From Thermoflexus sp. (GTDB taxonomy: Bacteria; Chloroflexota; Anaerolineae; Thermoflexales; Thermoflexaceae), in the NCBI RefSeq assembly GCF_034432235.1, contig NZ_DAOUCJ010000078.1:1-64000 (forward strand): 64,000 bases of DNA, in the 5' to 3' direction. Made by a program: the position numbers and the translations under genes. Shown here piece after piece: positions 16,303 to 27,300 of this stretch (its first letter is position 1; each line of letters opens with the position of its first letter). The notes below the pieces were generated by a model. It was given only the letters and a program-made list of their open reading frames with translations. It did no database searches and was not told the origin of the DNA.

Positions 16303-17622
16303 CTATGCCCGGGGGAGATACCAGCCCACCGTCCGGTTGGCGCGCGTAAGATACGCGCAAGCGACCCGCTGCACGTCCTCGGGGGTCACCCGGCCCAGGC
16401 GCTCCAGATAGGTCTCGAACCAGGTGTAATCCGCGAAGATCTCGCTCCAGCCATACCAGAAGCCCTGGTTGGTCACCGACTCGCTGCTGTAAGCGAAGTC
16501 GGCGCGAGCCTGCTTGAGGGCCTTCTCGAACTCCTCCGGGCGGATGGGCTCGGATTGCAGACGCTGGATCTCGGCATCGATAATCGCCTCCGCCTCTTCC
16601 GGATGCCGGCCGGGCTGCAGGGTCGCCGTGAGGCTGTAAAGGAAGGGGTCCACGGTGGGGATCAGGCTGCTTTCCACTTCAGCGGCGATCTGCGTCTCCA
16701 CCAGGGCCCGGTAAAGCCGCGAGGTCTTATTGGACGTGCCGCCGCTGAAGCTGAGAGAGCCCGAACCGGCCAGCACGGCGTTCAGGATCACCAGGGGCAT
16801 AAAGTCCGGGTGGCTCGCCTGCGGGGCGTGATACGCGATCTCCAGGTAGGCGGTGTTCCCGTCCCCTTCCACGACCACCCGGCGTTCCCCCCGCTGGGGA
16901 GGCTCCGTCACCCGCAAGCGAGGGATCTCCAGGGCCGGGCGGATGCGACTGAAAGCCCGTTCAATGACCCGCAACGCCTCCGGGATCCGGAAATCCCCCA
17001 CCGCCACCGCGATGGCATTGTTGGGCGCGTAATAAGTCCGGTAGTGACGGTAGAGATCCTCCCGCGACATGGTCTGGAGATCCCCCGGCCATCCGATAAC
17101 CTCGTGGCCATAAGGATGGGCCTGGAAGGCAAGGGCCTGCACCTGCTCGCTCAACAGAAAAAGAGGGTTGTTCTCCGCCCCGTGCCGTTCGGAGAGGATC
17201 ACCGTGCGCTCCGCCTCCACCTCCTTCGGGTGGAAGAGGGCCTTCGTCATCCGATCGGCCTCGATCTCCGGGGCGATCGTCCACCGATCGGAGGGCAAGG
17301 TCTCGAAATAAGCGGTGAAATCCAGCCAGGTCATCCCATTCCAGGCCCCTCCCTCCCGGGAGATCAGACGGTCCAGCGTCCCCTTCGGATAGGTGGGGGT
17401 GCCCTTGAAGAGCATATGCTCCACCCAATGGGAGATCCCGGTGAGGCCGGTGGGCTCATCCCGGCTCCCCACGCGATACCAGACCCAGAAGGTGACCACC
17501 GGGGCATGGTGCTGCTCTTTCAGCACCACCGTCAGCCCATTGTCCAGCACCGTTTTCAGAAAACCGTCCCGACGAACCGGACGAAACCGTCGGGAGATCC
17601 GGGAAGCCGATCGCCGCGTCAT
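16303..17622 (-). CDS. M16 family zinc peptidase (pitrilysin/processing-peptidase type)
   Basis: The protein of about 439 residues has the inverted zinc motif HWVEH (about residue 65) with the third ligand region EVEAERTVILSE about 75 residues on. That layout is the active subunit of M16 peptidases. A second, inactive-type domain fills the C-terminal half, with the long spacing normal for the family. M16 enzymes degrade or process peptides, and many bacterial members work as dimers with an inactive partner; no partner gene is adjacent. No signal peptide is seen. The start is either the ATG at 17622 (GAGGTG upstream) or a GTG at 17631 that overlaps the stop of the small gene before it. Confidence 0.92.
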   Translation of the reverse strand: MTRRSASRISRRFRPVRRDGFLKTVLDNGLTVVLKEQHHAPVVTFWVWYRVGSRDEPTGLTGISHWVEHMLFKGTPTYPKGTLDRLISREGGAWNGMTWLDFTAYFETLPSDRWTIAPEIEADRMTKALFHPKEVEAERTVILSERHGAENNPLFLLSEQVQALAFQAHPYGHEVIGWPGDLQTMSREDLYRHYRTYYAPNNAIAVAVGDFRIPEALRVIERAFSRIRPALEIPRLRVTEPPQRGERRVVVEGDGNTAYLEIAYHAPQASHPDFMPLVILNAVLAGSGSLSFSGGTSNKTSRLYRALVETQIAAEVESSLIPTVDPFLYSLTATLQPGRHPEEAEAIIDAEIQRLQSEPIRPEEFEKALKQARADFAYSSESVTNQGFWYGWSEIFADYTWFETYLERLGRVTPEDVQRVACAYLTRANRTVGWYLPRA

Positions 17623-17627
17623 CGCCT

Positions 17628-17867
17628 TCACCTCAACAGATGAGGCAGCAGGAAAGCCAGGGCGATCTGGCCGCCGAGGAGGAGCGCGGCCAGCACGCCG
17701 ATGCGGCGCAGATCCCGCCGCACATAGGAGTAATCATAATTCGCCAGGCTGGATGCCGGCCGTCGGGACGGAGCCGGCGAAGCGGACACCGGGATCTCCC
17801 GGGCCGGGGCCGGAACCGCCCGGGCCGGGGTGGAAGGGGTCGATCGCACCCGTCGTTTCTTGGCCAT
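17628..17867 (-). CDS. Small single-pass membrane protein
   Basis: This 79-residue protein of unknown function has a basic start (MAKKRRVRS), a Pro/Ala/Ser-rich stretch (about 10-40) and one C-terminal membrane helix (IGVLAALLLGGQIALAFLLPHLL). It resembles a tail-anchored protein. The stop almost touches the start of the M16 peptidase gene, so the two are probably co-translated and the peptide may act with the peptidase. The ATG has a weak upstream GGGAT. A REP palindrome lies 33 bases upstream. Confidence 0.65.
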   Translation of the reverse strand: MAKKRRVRSTPSTPARAVPAPAREIPVSASPAPSRRPASSLANYDYSYVRRDLRRIGVLAALLLGGQIALAFLLPHLLR

Positions 17868-17900
17868 CGGGATCCCACTCCTGAAGGAAGATCATCTCGT

Positions 17901-17925
17901 AGGGGCGACCCGGCGGGTCGCCCCT
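17901..17925. repeat. REP-type palindrome
   Basis: A perfect 11-bp inverted repeat, AGGGGCGACCC, loop GGC, then its complement. Same design and loop as the element at 12892-12920. It sits in the gap between rny and the small membrane-protein gene. Confidence 0.75.
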
Positions 17926-18070
17926 CCTTTGCATCCCCCGCATCCCATCGCCTCCAGCACCCGCCTGCATGCGGTGAGATGGCGGATTCCCTGCTGGGAA
18001 GCCCAGTCAGAGCGCTTTGAAATTAGGGAAGAGCCCGGAGGCAGAGCCCCTCGCCGGATCCCGCCCGGCG

Positions 18071-19636
18071 TCAGCGGGCGATCTCCACCGCTCGGGTCTC
18101 CCGGATCACGGTGACCTTGATCTGCCCGGGATACTGCATCGTCTCCTCGATCTTGCGGGCGATCTCCCGGGACATCCGGATGACGGCGAGGTCATCCACC
18201 TCCTCGGGCTTCACGATGATGCGGATCTCCCGGCCGGCCTGAATGGCGTAGCATTCGGCGACGCCGGGATAGGAGCGGGCCAGGTTCTCCAGATCCTGGA
18301 TCCGCTTGAGATACATCTCCAGGGTCTCCCGGCGGGCGCCGGGCCGGGCGCCGGAGATGGCATCGGCGGCCTCGACGATCACCGCCTCGATGCACTCCTG
18401 CGGGACCTCGTGGTGGTGGCTGGCGATGCAGTTGACCACCTTGGGCGGCGCCCCATAGCGTCGGGCCAGCTCCGCGCCGATCAGGGCGTGGGTGCCCTCC
18501 ACCTGATGGTCCACCGCCTTCCCGATGTCATGCAACAGCCCGCCCATCCGGGCGATCCGCACATCGGCGCCCAGCTCCGCCGCGATCATCCCGGCCAGCC
18601 AGGCCACCTCGACCGCGTGATGCAACTGGTTCTGGCCGTAACTGGTCCGGAACTTCAAACGGCCCAGGAGACGGATGAGCTCGGGATGCAGGCCGGTGAC
18701 CCCCGCTGCGGCCGCGGCCTGCTGGCCTTCTTCCCAGATGATCCGCTCCACCTCCTCCCGGGCCTCGGCCACCACCTTCTCGATCCGCGCCGGATGGATC
18801 CGCCCGTCCTGGATCAGGCGGGTGAGGGCGATGCGGGCGATCTCCCGGCGCACCGGATCATGGGAAGAGAGGGTGATGGCCTCCGGGGTGTCGTCCACAA
18901 TGATCTCCACCCCGGTGATCTTCTCCAGGGCCCGGATGTTCCGACCGTTCCGCCCGATGATGCGCCCTTTCATCTCATCGTTCGGCAGGGGCACCACCGA
19001 GACGGTCAACTCGGCGACCTGCTCGCTGGCGATGCGCTGGATGGCGGTGGCGATGATCTCGCGGGCGCGCTCCTCCGCCTGAATCCGGGCCTCGGCCTCG
19101 ATCTGGCGGTAAAGGCGCGCCATATCCTCCCGCGCCTCTTTTTCCACCATCTCCAGCAGGGCCTGACGGGCCTGCTCGACGGTCATCCCGGCGACCTGCT
19201 CCAGGGCGGCCCGGCGCTCCTCCTCAAAGCGGCTGATCGCCGCCTGCAGCTGAGCGCTCTGGCGATCCAGCTCCGCCTGACGCTCGTTCAGACGGCGCTC
19301 CTGCTTCTCCAGCCGTTCCGCCCGGCGATCCAGCTCCTCCCGTCGATGGCGCAGGCGCTCTTCCTCCTTGCGGAGGTCGGCCCGCCACCGGCGCAGCTCC
19401 GATTCGGTCGCCTCCCGAAGGCGAAGGGCTTCATCTTTGGCCTGGAGAAGAAGCTCCGCCGCCTGTTGTTTGGCTTCCTCGATCAGCCGTTGGGATTCCT
19501 GCCGCGCGGCTTCGATCTCGCTCCGGAGCTGTTCTCGAACCCGTTGCTGGACCAGTCGCTTTCCCAGGAACCATCCCAGCGCACCGCCGCCAATGACTCC
19601 GATTGCGGCCAGTGGGACAATGATCAGCCAGTCCAT
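18071..19636 (-). CDS. rny: Ribonuclease Y
   Basis: This 521-residue membrane-anchored endoribonuclease starts mRNA decay. It has an N-terminal membrane helix ([20 protein letters not shown]), a long charged coiled coil (about 30-200), a KH domain (about 210-275, [15 protein letters not shown]) and an HD domain (about 335-430) with the metal motif HDIGK. Length and layout match RNase Y closely. The ATG at 19636 begins just before the membrane helix; the open frame extends upstream without similarity. It follows recA and recX on the same strand with short gaps, so the three may share a transcript. Confidence 0.97.
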   Translation of the reverse strand: MDWLIIVPLAAIGVIGGGALGWFLGKRLVQQRVREQLRSEIEAARQESQRLIEEAKQQAAELLLQAKDEALRLREATESELRRWRADLRKEEERLRHRREELDRRAERLEKQERRLNERQAELDRQSAQLQAAISRFEEERRAALEQVAGMTVEQARQALLEMVEKEAREDMARLYRQIEAEARIQAEERAREIIATAIQRIASEQVAELTVSVVPLPNDEMKGRIIGRNGRNIRALEKITGVEIIVDDTPEAITLSSHDPVRREIARIALTRLIQDGRIHPARIEKVVAEAREEVERIIWEEGQQAAAAAGVTGLHPELIRLLGRLKFRTSYGQNQLHHAVEVAWLAGMIAAELGADVRIARMGGLLHDIGKAVDHQVEGTHALIGAELARRYGAPPKVVNCIASHHHEVPQECIEAVIVEAADAISGARPGARRETLEMYLKRIQDLENLARSYPGVAECYAIQAGREIRIIVKPEEVDDLAVIRMSREIARKIEETMQYPGQIKVTVIRETRAVEIAR

Positions 19637-19731
19637 GACGCATCCTGTCTCGATTGAGATACGGGAAAATCCTTTCCTCTCCTCTGGAGGTCTGGAGAGA
19701 CCGGCCCCCAGAGCCCCTATCGGGTCCACGC

Positions 19732-20367
19732 CTACTCATTCAGATCTTCCCCCTCCTCCTGCTCCATAGTTCGGAGGATCTCCATCACCAGCTCCCCCTC
19801 GAACCCCCGGCGGATGAGGTATGCGGCCAGGCGCCGTCGGAAGGTGAGGGGATCCAGACCCCGCAACCGCCGGGCCCGTTCCCGGGCCAGGCGCAGGGCG
19901 AGGGCACGTTCATCGGGAGAGGTCTCCTGGAGGACCTCCCGGATGATGGCGAGGGGAACGCCTTTGCGCCGGAGCTCGGCCTGGAGGGCCCGGCGGCTGC
20001 GCGGCCGGAACGCGGTCCGACTCTCCACCCAGAACCGGGCGAAGGCCCGATCATCCACCAGCCCCACGCGCCGAAGCCGTTCCAGCTCCGCTTCCACGGT
20101 CCGGGCGTCGAAGCCCTTCCGGCGCAGGTGGTCGGCGACCTCCCGTTCGCTGCGGGGGCGATAACTCAGGAACCGGAGGGCGATCTCATGGGCCTGTTCC
20201 CGGAGATCCCGCTCCAGGAGCTGGCGGATCTCCTCATCGGTGAGCACCTGGCCCGGGCGCAGCCGCGCGGCCTCCACGGCCGTCAGCCGGAACGCCCGAC
20301 GGCCATCCAGATAAACGGCCACGCGGCCGCTTTTCAGCGCTCGCAAACCGGTGATCCGACCGCCCAT
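19732..20367 (-). CDS. recX: Regulatory protein RecX
   Basis: This 211-residue helical protein has three RecX-type repeats, for example [20 protein letters not shown], then [19 protein letters not shown] and a third helix bundle with AYLIRRGFE. RecX binds RecA filaments and restrains recombinase activity. It lies 83 bases downstream of recA on the same strand, its usual place. The ATG follows a purine-rich GAGGCTTC; the N-terminal 60 residues form a beta-rich extension ([20 protein letters not shown]) common in longer RecX proteins. Confidence 0.93.
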   Translation of the reverse strand: MGGRITGLRALKSGRVAVYLDGRRAFRLTAVEAARLRPGQVLTDEEIRQLLERDLREQAHEIALRFLSYRPRSEREVADHLRRKGFDARTVEAELERLRRVGLVDDRAFARFWVESRTAFRPRSRRALQAELRRKGVPLAIIREVLQETSPDERALALRLARERARRLRGLDPLTFRRRLAAYLIRRGFEGELVMEILRTMEQEEGEDLNE

Positions 20368-20450
20368 GAAGCCTCTGGGCGAAGAGAGATCCCTGGCGGG
20401 GAAGCGGGTCTCGCCTTCCCGGCCGGCGATCCCCGAGCCCCTCCGGCCGG

Positions 20451-21512
20451 TTATTCGGCCTCCAGGATGGGAGCGGCCTCCTCGGCGCCCTCCGCGCTCA
20501 CCCCCAGGCGTTTGAGGGAGGCCGCACGGGCGGCGTTTTCCCGGATCTGGCGCTCCAGCTCCTCCAGCAATTCCGGATGGGCTTTCAGAAACTCGCGGGC
20601 GTTCTCCCGGCCCTGCCCCAGGCGGGTGTCTCCATACATAAAGAAAGTGCCCCGCTTCGTGACCAGCCCCAGCTCGGTCGCCAGATCCAGGATATCCCCG
20701 GCCTTGCTGATCCCCTCATTGTAGAGGATATCGAACTCCGCCTCGCGGAAGGGCGGAGCCACCTTGTTCTTCGTCACCCGAACCCGGACCCGGCTGCCGA
20801 TGATCTCGCCGCCCGCTTTCAGATTCTGCAGGCGACGGATCTCCAGGCGGACCGAGGCGTAGAACTTGAGGGCCATGCCGCCGGTGGTGGTCTCCGGGTT
20901 GCCGAACATCGTGCCGATCTTCATCCGCAGCTGGTTGGTGAAGAGCATCGCCGTGTTGGACTGGCGGATGGCCCCGGCGAGCTTGCGCAGGGCCTGGCTC
21001 ATCAGGCGCGCCTGGAGCCCCACGTGGGCGTCGCCCATCTCCCCCTCGATCTCCGCCCGTGGCACCAGCGCCGCCACCGAGTCCACCACCACGACATCCA
21101 CGGCCCCGCTGCGGATCAGGGTCTCCGCGATCTCCAGGGCCTGCTCCCCGGTGTCCGGCTGTGCCACATACAGGTTATCGACATCCACGCCGCATCGCTG
21201 GGCATACTGGGGATCGAGGGCATGCTCCATATCGATGAACGCCGCGATCCCGCCCCGTTTCTGAGCTTCAGCGATGACATGGAGACAGAGGGTCGTCTTC
21301 CCGGAAGCCTCCGGGCCGTAGATCTCGGTGATCCGCCCTCGGGGGATCCCCCCTACGCCTAAGGCCAGATCCAGGGCCAGGGAGCCCGTGGGGATCACGT
21401 CCACCGGCTGCTGCGCCGCCTCCCCCAGGCGCATGATCGTTCCTTCTCCAAATCGTTTCGTCAGCGTTAACACCGCGGTCTCCAGGGCCTTTCGCCGCGC
21501 GTCGTTCCCCAT
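20451..21512 (-). CDS. recA: Recombinase RecA
   Basis: This 353-residue protein is the DNA strand-exchange and SOS co-protease ATPase. It shows Walker [11 protein letters not shown] (about residue 66), the Walker B region [12 protein letters not shown], the L2-loop region with [21 protein letters not shown], and a C-terminal domain ending in an acidic tail. The ATG follows AGAGAGGTGAGCG. Upstream to 21600 I see no LexA-box-like inverted repeat that I can name, so SOS control is not shown by sequence. The divergent neighbour is the AI-2E family transporter. Confidence 0.98.
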   Translation of the reverse strand: MGNDARRKALETAVLTLTKRFGEGTIMRLGEAAQQPVDVIPTGSLALDLALGVGGIPRGRITEIYGPEASGKTTLCLHVIAEAQKRGGIAAFIDMEHALDPQYAQRCGVDVDNLYVAQPDTGEQALEIAETLIRSGAVDVVVVDSVAALVPRAEIEGEMGDAHVGLQARLMSQALRKLAGAIRQSNTAMLFTNQLRMKIGTMFGNPETTTGGMALKFYASVRLEIRRLQNLKAGGEIIGSRVRVRVTKNKVAPPFREAEFDILYNEGISKAGDILDLATELGLVTKRGTFFMYGDTRLGQGRENAREFLKAHPELLEELERQIRENAARAASLKRLGVSAEGAEEAAPILEAE

Positions 21513-21777
21513 CGCTCACCTCTCTCCACAGACTGGATCCACAGATAGGTCACCTCTCAAGAGATCAGCTGATGGATACCCATGCTTTAAAATAGTTTAC
21601 GTTTGGAGGGTCCAGCATGCAAACCCGTGCAGGGGACTCCACCGGCTTTACACCATCGGGCTCCGATCCGGAAGACAGAACATCCTCTCGCGGTGGTCCG
21701 GACGGGAAAGCCTTAGGATGGGGAGCTCCGGCTTCTGCAAATCCGGGCGAACCGGACTAAGATGAAGGAGCGAGCTC

Positions 21778-22986
21778 GTGGAGGGGAGAGGCACGGTGCG
21801 AGTTCCCCGCCTGGTGCTGTTCCTGGTCGCCTTCGCGGCGCTCATTTACGTCACGGAGCGGTTGTGGCAGCTATTCAGCATGTTCGCCGACCTGGTCCGC
21901 ATGCTGGCCCTGGCCTGGCTGCTGGCCTACGTGTTGCATCCTCTGGTGGCCTGGCTGGATCGCGGGCCGTTTCCCGAGCCATGGCTGGAGGGCCTGATCC
22001 GCCGGGGGGCACCTCTGCAGCTCCGCGTCCTCACGCGCTTCCGGATCCCCTACCCCATCGGCGCCACGCTGGTTTACACCGGCCTGCTCGCAGCGATCCT
22101 GATCGGCCTGCTGCTGGGAGTGCCCCTGCTGGTTCCCCAGGCCCTGGAGCTCACGACGCTGCTCACTTCCTATCTTCAGAAGGCGCCGGAGATCCTGGTG
22201 GAGCTCCAGCGGGATCTGGCCGCGCGCCTCAACGTCCCGGTGGAATCCCTGGCGATCCTTCCCTCCCGGGAAGCCTGGCAGGATCTGGCGCGGCTGGGGG
22301 CCGGGTGGGTGCTGCCGATCCTGGTGGAAACCGCGCGGCGGATCGGGGGCGGGCTGGTGGAATTCCTGCTGATCCTGGCATTGAGCTATTATACGATGCT
22401 GGACTGGCGCAACCTTTCCCGGCAGATCCTCGCGCTGATCCCCCCGGCGTATCACGACGAGATCCGGGCGACCGCGGCGATCCTGGATCGCACCTTCGGG
22501 GGTTTCCTCCGGGGGCAATTGCTGATTGCGCTGATCAACGGGCTGATGACCTTTGGGGTGATGGTGGCCTTTGGCGCTCCTTTTGCTGGCCTGATCGCCT
22601 TGCTCGCAGGGCTGGTCATCCTGATCCCCCTCATCGGAGCGCCCATCGCCCTCTGGGGGCCTCCGCTCACCTTCTGGCTCCGGGGGGAGTGGAGCGCCGG
22701 GCTCTGGATGTGGATCGTCCTGCTGATCTACCAGCAGATCCTTTTTCATTTCCTGGTCCCCCGCATGCTGGGGGAGGCCACCGGGTTACCCCCCTTGCTG
22801 ACGCTGATCGCCATTCTCGTGGGAGTGCGCCTCCTCGGCTTCTGGGGATTCATCTTCGCCATCCCGGTAGCCGGCGCCGGATACAGCCTGGCGTTTCTGC
22901 TGCTGAACTCCCAGGGCGCTCCTACCCGAGCGCCGGAGCCGTCCGCGGGATCACCGTCCACTGATCCGATCGAAGATCGTAAATGA
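21778..22986 (+). CDS. AI-2E family transporter (UPF0118 membrane protein)
   Basis: This 402-residue protein has about eight membrane segments. The family pattern is two or three N-terminal helices, a cytoplasmic helical region (about 120-200), then LLILALSYYTMLDW, LRGQLLIALINGLMTFGVMVAFGAPFAGLIALLAG and a conserved C-terminal IPLIGAPIA. Family members include the AI-2 exporter TqsA and Na+/H+ antiporters; the cargo cannot be decided here. The start is GTG: either 21778 (AAGGAG 7 bases upstream) or 21796 (GGAGGGGAG upstream). The last 65 bases overlap the convergent small gene at 22922-23149. Confidence 0.9.
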   Translation: MEGRGTVRVPRLVLFLVAFAALIYVTERLWQLFSMFADLVRMLALAWLLAYVLHPLVAWLDRGPFPEPWLEGLIRRGAPLQLRVLTRFRIPYPIGATLVYTGLLAAILIGLLLGVPLLVPQALELTTLLTSYLQKAPEILVELQRDLAARLNVPVESLAILPSREAWQDLARLGAGWVLPILVETARRIGGGLVEFLLILALSYYTMLDWRNLSRQILALIPPAYHDEIRATAAILDRTFGGFLRGQLLIALINGLMTFGVMVAFGAPFAGLIALLAGLVILIPLIGAPIALWGPPLTFWLRGEWSAGLWMWIVLLIYQQILFHFLVPRMLGEATGLPPLLTLIAILVGVRLLGFWGFIFAIPVAGAGYSLAFLLLNSQGAPTRAPEPSAGSPSTDPIEDRK

Positions 22987-23149
22987 GATCGAAGACCATG
23001 CCATCGGCGGTGCGCGCCCGGAACCCCAGCGTCTCCGGGGTTCGCCAGCGATGGAGGATCTCCGCCACCGCCTTCTCCGTTCCTTCCCATTCAAAAGATT
23101 CCGGTCGCTCTGGATAAGTCGATCCAGCGTAGCAACGCACCCTGGCCAT
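22922..23149 (-). CDS. Small hypothetical protein
   Basis: This 75-residue soluble protein, starting MARVRCYAGSTYPERPESFEW, has no family I recognise. It looks like a small alpha/beta fold with TPETLGFRARTADGMVFDLIYD near the middle. A near-perfect AGGAGG lies 6 bases before the ATG, which makes it a credible gene. Its 3' end overlaps the 3' end of the transporter gene on the other strand by 65 bases. Codon use matches its neighbours. Confidence 0.65.
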   Translation of the reverse strand: MARVRCYAGSTYPERPESFEWEGTEKAVAEILHRWRTPETLGFRARTADGMVFDLIYDLRSDQWTVIPRTAPALG

Positions 23150-23376
23150 AGCGGTCCTCCTGATCAAAACGATTCTGGAGAAGGGGACGTTGAAAACCAT
23201 CTCGCCATCCTGGATCTCAGAAGGCGATCCTCCGTCGCGCTGAGAAAGCATGTCGGCCCGGGAACTTCCCGGGCCCGCCCATCGTTATCTTAAATCGGGC
23301 CTGGAGTCTTCGGGCTGAAATCGAGCGATGACCTCAACGCTCTTCCTCCCCTCTCTGGAAGAAAAGGAGCGTTCCG

Positions 23377-24264
23377 ATGAACATGAGGACGAAGATCGGG
23401 AAGATCGGCATCGGGATGATCGGGTGGCTGGCCGCATGTCAGATGGGCCGCCCGTCCATCCCTTCCACCCCGACGGCTTCGCCGGTCCCTCCCCAGCAGG
23501 CGCCTACACCAACCTTTACGCCCGCGCCCCCCACTCTTCAGGGGCCCTTCACCGTGGTCCTGGTTCCACCCACGGATCAGCTGAATGTGCGCGCCGGGCC
23601 GGGGCCCGATCAGCCGATCCTGACGACGTTGCCCCCGAACGCTTCCGGCCTGTTCCTCACCGGAAAGGAGGAGACCGTTGCGGGCGCCCGCTGGGTGGAG
23701 GTCCGCCTTCCCGACGGACGGATCGGCTGGGTGAACGCGATGTTCCTCACCCCGGAGGTGTCCCTCCAGGCGTTCTGCGCGGACCCCCAGGTGAGCGCGT
23801 TGCTGGACCGGCTGGAGGCGGCCATCCGGGGGCGAGACGGCCCGGCGCTCGCGGCGCTGATCAGCCCCATCCATGGGTTGCGCATCCACGTCAGCCGCAT
23901 CAGCGATCCCGTCCTGATCCGACCGGAGCAGGCGGCCACCCTCTTCACCGATGAGACGCCCATCCGCTGGGGCGTTCATCCGGCCAGCGCCACGGAGATC
24001 GTGGGTCCCTTCCGCCAGGCCGTGCTGCCGGATCTCCTGGATGTCATCGGTCGTCCCCATGAGCGGCACTGCGGCCTGCTGGTGCCTCCAGTCACTTATC
24101 AGCCGGCCTGGCCGGAGTTCTATCAGGGGTTCCGGTTCTACAGCCTGCACCGGCCAGGCACCCCGGGCAATGAGCTGGACTGGCGAACCTGGGTCGTGGG
24201 CATTGCATATATGAACGGCCATCCCTACGTGGCCGTGCTCATGCAATTTTTCTGGGAGCCTTAG
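23377..24264 (+). CDS. SH3b-domain lipoprotein
   Basis: This 295-residue exported protein has a signal peptide ending in a lipobox (IGWLAAC, about residue 21), so it is probably a lipoprotein. A Pro/Thr linker (about 25-55) leads to a bacterial SH3 domain (about 60-125, with QLNVRAGPGPDQPILTTLP and ending GWVNAMFL). The C-terminal 165 residues (AFCADPQVSALLDRLEAAIRG onward) form a separate domain of unknown function. Similar SH3b proteins occur in many Chloroflexota. It precedes the large amidase-like gene on the same strand. Confidence 0.85.
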   Translation: MNMRTKIGKIGIGMIGWLAACQMGRPSIPSTPTASPVPPQQAPTPTFTPAPPTLQGPFTVVLVPPTDQLNVRAGPGPDQPILTTLPPNASGLFLTGKEETVAGARWVEVRLPDGRIGWVNAMFLTPEVSLQAFCADPQVSALLDRLEAAIRGRDGPALAALISPIHGLRIHVSRISDPVLIRPEQAATLFTDETPIRWGVHPASATEIVGPFRQAVLPDLLDVIGRPHERHCGLLVPPVTYQPAWPEFYQGFRFYSLHRPGTPGNELDWRTWVVGIAYMNGHPYVAVLMQFFWEP

Positions 24265-24288
24265 GAATCTCCCGCTGAACTTTCCCGT

Positions 24289-24317
24289 TTGCTTTCGCCC
24301 TTCCTTTCGACTACACT
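24289..24317 (+). promoter_or_regulatory. Possible promoter of the large amidase gene
   Basis: TTGCTT (24289-24294), a 17-base spacer and TACACT (24312-24317). It would start transcription near 24324, which favours translation from the ATG at 24373. Both boxes are weak matches. Confidence 0.35.
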
Positions 24318-24372
24318 CGTTAAGAACCATCCAATGCTGGATTTCCCAAATCCTCTGGAGCGAGCATGGGCC

Positions 24373-27300
24373 ATGAGGATCTCCTGGGGACGATCGAGAG
24401 CCGCCACCGGGTTTTCCCGACACCGGTGGCGGACGTTGCTCGCGCTGGCGCTGGGGATCGGCCTTCTGGCCCTCTTGGGGCTGGCGTGGCGAGGCATGGC
24501 GGCGGTGGCCCGCCCCCAGCAGGAGAGCTCCTCGATCTGCTTTTACATCGATCCTCTCGATAGCCGGGTCCGGTGCGCTCCTCGTTTCTTTTCTCAAGCA
24601 GCCACGACCATCACCGACCGGGTTTCCCTTCGCCTCCAGGCTCTGGTCGCCGGGCCGACGGCCGAGGAACGGGCGGCTGGATTGTGGTCCCCGCTACCCC
24701 CCGGAGCCCGCGTCGCCAGTTTCCAGTGGTCCGGTCATGGGCTCACGCTCTACCTGGAGCTGCCCGCCTCTTATCTGGAGCGGACCGGCGGGGCGGAGCC
24801 GATGCTCAATCCGTGGACCATCGATCAGGCGGCTTATCTCTTCCTACGGCATCTGGAGCCCTTCGGGGTGCAGAACGTGCAGTTGATGGCCCGGAACCCT
24901 CAGGATGGGCGGTTTTATGCCCTCTCCTGGTTCCTCCGGGAAACCCCGCCCGTCAATAAACCCACCGAGCTCGCGCGGGCGAGGGGAGAGCCTCTGACTC
25001 CTATGAGCGCTGCCGGCCAGCTCCCTGCCTACAGCCGCCCTCAAGCTCAGGGGTTCCTGAGCGGAAAGGCTGTTTATCTGAGCGCGGGCCACGGCTGGTA
25101 CTGGTATGCGCCGGGCGGCCGCTGGTTGACTCAGCGGGGGAACACCAATGGGCTGGTGGAAGATCTGAACAACGCGGAGACCGTCAACCAGTTCCTGATC
25201 CAGTATCTCTTTAACGCGGGGGCGGATGTCTGGCCAGTTCGAGAACGGGATATGAACCCCTGGGAAGGGATCGCGGACAATGATAACCCTCAGGTGTATC
25301 AGGAGCAGGGCTCCTGGTCCCCGGGCACCCTCCCGGGCTACAACGGCGGCACCTACCGCACGGCCCTGACGGCTCTGGGAGCCGTCACCGCCCAGGCCGT
25401 CTGGACACTGATGCCGCCCCGGGATGGCATCTATGCCGTTTACGTCTGGTATACGAGCGGCTCGAACCGGAGCACAGACGCGCAGTTCCTGATCGAGCAT
25501 GCCGGGGGCCGCAGCGAGGTTCGGATCAACCAGCAGGGCCACGGCTATACTTGGCGCTATCTGGGCTCCTTCCCCTTCCGCGGCGGGCAGCCCGCCCGGG
25601 TGATCCTCACCAACCGGACCGATCGCCCGGAGAACCTGAACCGCGTGGTGGTGGCGGACGCTGTTCGGATCGGTGGGGGAATGGGCACGATGACCGGAGA
25701 TGGGCCCCCGCCCAGCCCCGGGCCAAGCGGGCGACCGCGCTGGGAGGAAGCCGCTCGCTACTGGGCGAAATACCAGGGGGCTCCGCCTTCGGTCTACGAT
25801 CCTTTTCAGTGCTCCAGTTATAGCGCATGCGGGGATTTGATTGATGACGTAACCGCTCGCCCCCGTTATGTGGAGTGGGAGCGGGAGCCCTTCGATGATC
25901 CGGTTTACTTCTCGTTCCACACAAACGCCTATAATGGGACCCTGCGAGGGACAGAATCGTATGTTTATGACAACAGCGATCCGAACTACCGGCGAACGCC
26001 GGGAAGCCTGGAGCTCCAGGATGCGATCCATACCCAGGTGATCCAGGATATCCGGGCCGGCTGGGATCCGAACTGGATCGACCGGGGGAAGAAACAGGCC
26101 AATCTGGGGGAATTGCGCCTCCTTTCGACGATGCCCGGTGTCCTCCTGGAAGCGGCGTTCCATGACAACCCGCAGGACGCCGCCGCGCTCAAGGATCCTC
26201 GCTTCGCTATGCTGGTGGCCCGGGCGATCTATAAGGGGATCGTGCGCTATTACGCGCAGCGGGATGGCCGCTCCCCGGTCTTCCTGCCGGAGCCTCCCCA
26301 GGCCCCAGTGGCCCGTCAAACAGGGCCAGGCCAGGTGACGCTTTCCTGGCAACCTTCGCCCAGCGATGGCGGTGTGCTCCTGGGCCATCCGGCCACGGCC
26401 TACAAGGTTTATACCAGCACCGATGGATTCGCCTGGGGGGATGGGGTTCTCGTCAACGGCACCTCCTACACGCTTTCCGGTCTGCCGGAGGGCACGACGC
26501 TCTTCTTCCGCGTGACCGGTCTGAACGCGGGCGGCGAATCCTTCCCCACCCCGGTCGTCGGGGTGCGGGTTGGGCCATGGGGCGCGCCCCGGCTGCTCCT
26601 CGTGGACGGCTTCGATCGGCTGGACGGGGCGATGCGGCCGACAGAGGATCTGGGGGGAAGCCTGGGGGTGGTGACGCGGATGCCGATCGCCCGGATGAAC
26701 GCGTTCGACGCGCTGGCCCATGTGGGCCGCGCCCTCGCGATGCCCTTCGATGGGGCGACCGATGAGGCGGTCTCCGGCGGGTCTATCGGCCTGGAGGGCT
26801 ATCCCATTGTCCTGTGGCTGCTGGGCGAGGAGGGATTCTCGGAGCCGACCCTGGACGACGGGGCCCGGGCCCGGTTACGCAGCTTTCTGGCGAACGGCGG
26901 GCGGCTGATCCTCAGCGGGTCCAACGTCGGCCAGGATCTCGGTCAACGGGATCCGGGCTTTCTGACCGATGCCCTCCGGACGGGCTTCGTCGCCGACGAC
27001 GCCGGGACCCGGACCGTCCGCCCCGTTTCGGGGGGCCTGCTGGATGGGGTTGGGGATCTGACCCTGGATGATGGAACGATGGGGAGCCACCGGGTCACCA
27101 CGCCGGATGTGCTCGCCCCCGGGCGTGACGCGCAGGCTCTCATGCAGTATCCGGATGGGCAGGCGGCGGCGACGTTCTATGGCGCGCCATGCCCGCAGGT
27201 GGCCGTCTTCGGGTTCCCCCTGGAAAGCGCATGGCCGATGGCGGCGCGCGCGGCCCTCCTCTCCCGATTGCTGGACGCGATGACTCGATGCGGGGCGCCC

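Noticed and set aside
12700..18000. Palindromes near the RAYT fragment considered as intrinsic terminators
   Set aside because: They have no T tracts, and two of them share loop and stem design at unrelated sites, which fits a repeat family better.
18017..19657. A 546-codon plus-strand frame over rny
   Set aside because: It mirrors the strongly supported RNase Y gene and has no recognisable domain.
21513..21620. LexA box upstream of recA
   Set aside because: No clear inverted repeat of a known LexA type is visible; a claim of SOS control would be guesswork.
24844..26721. A 625-codon minus-strand open frame inside the giant amidase gene
   Set aside because: Composition-driven antisense frame without motifs or a ribosome binding site; the plus-strand domains are clear.
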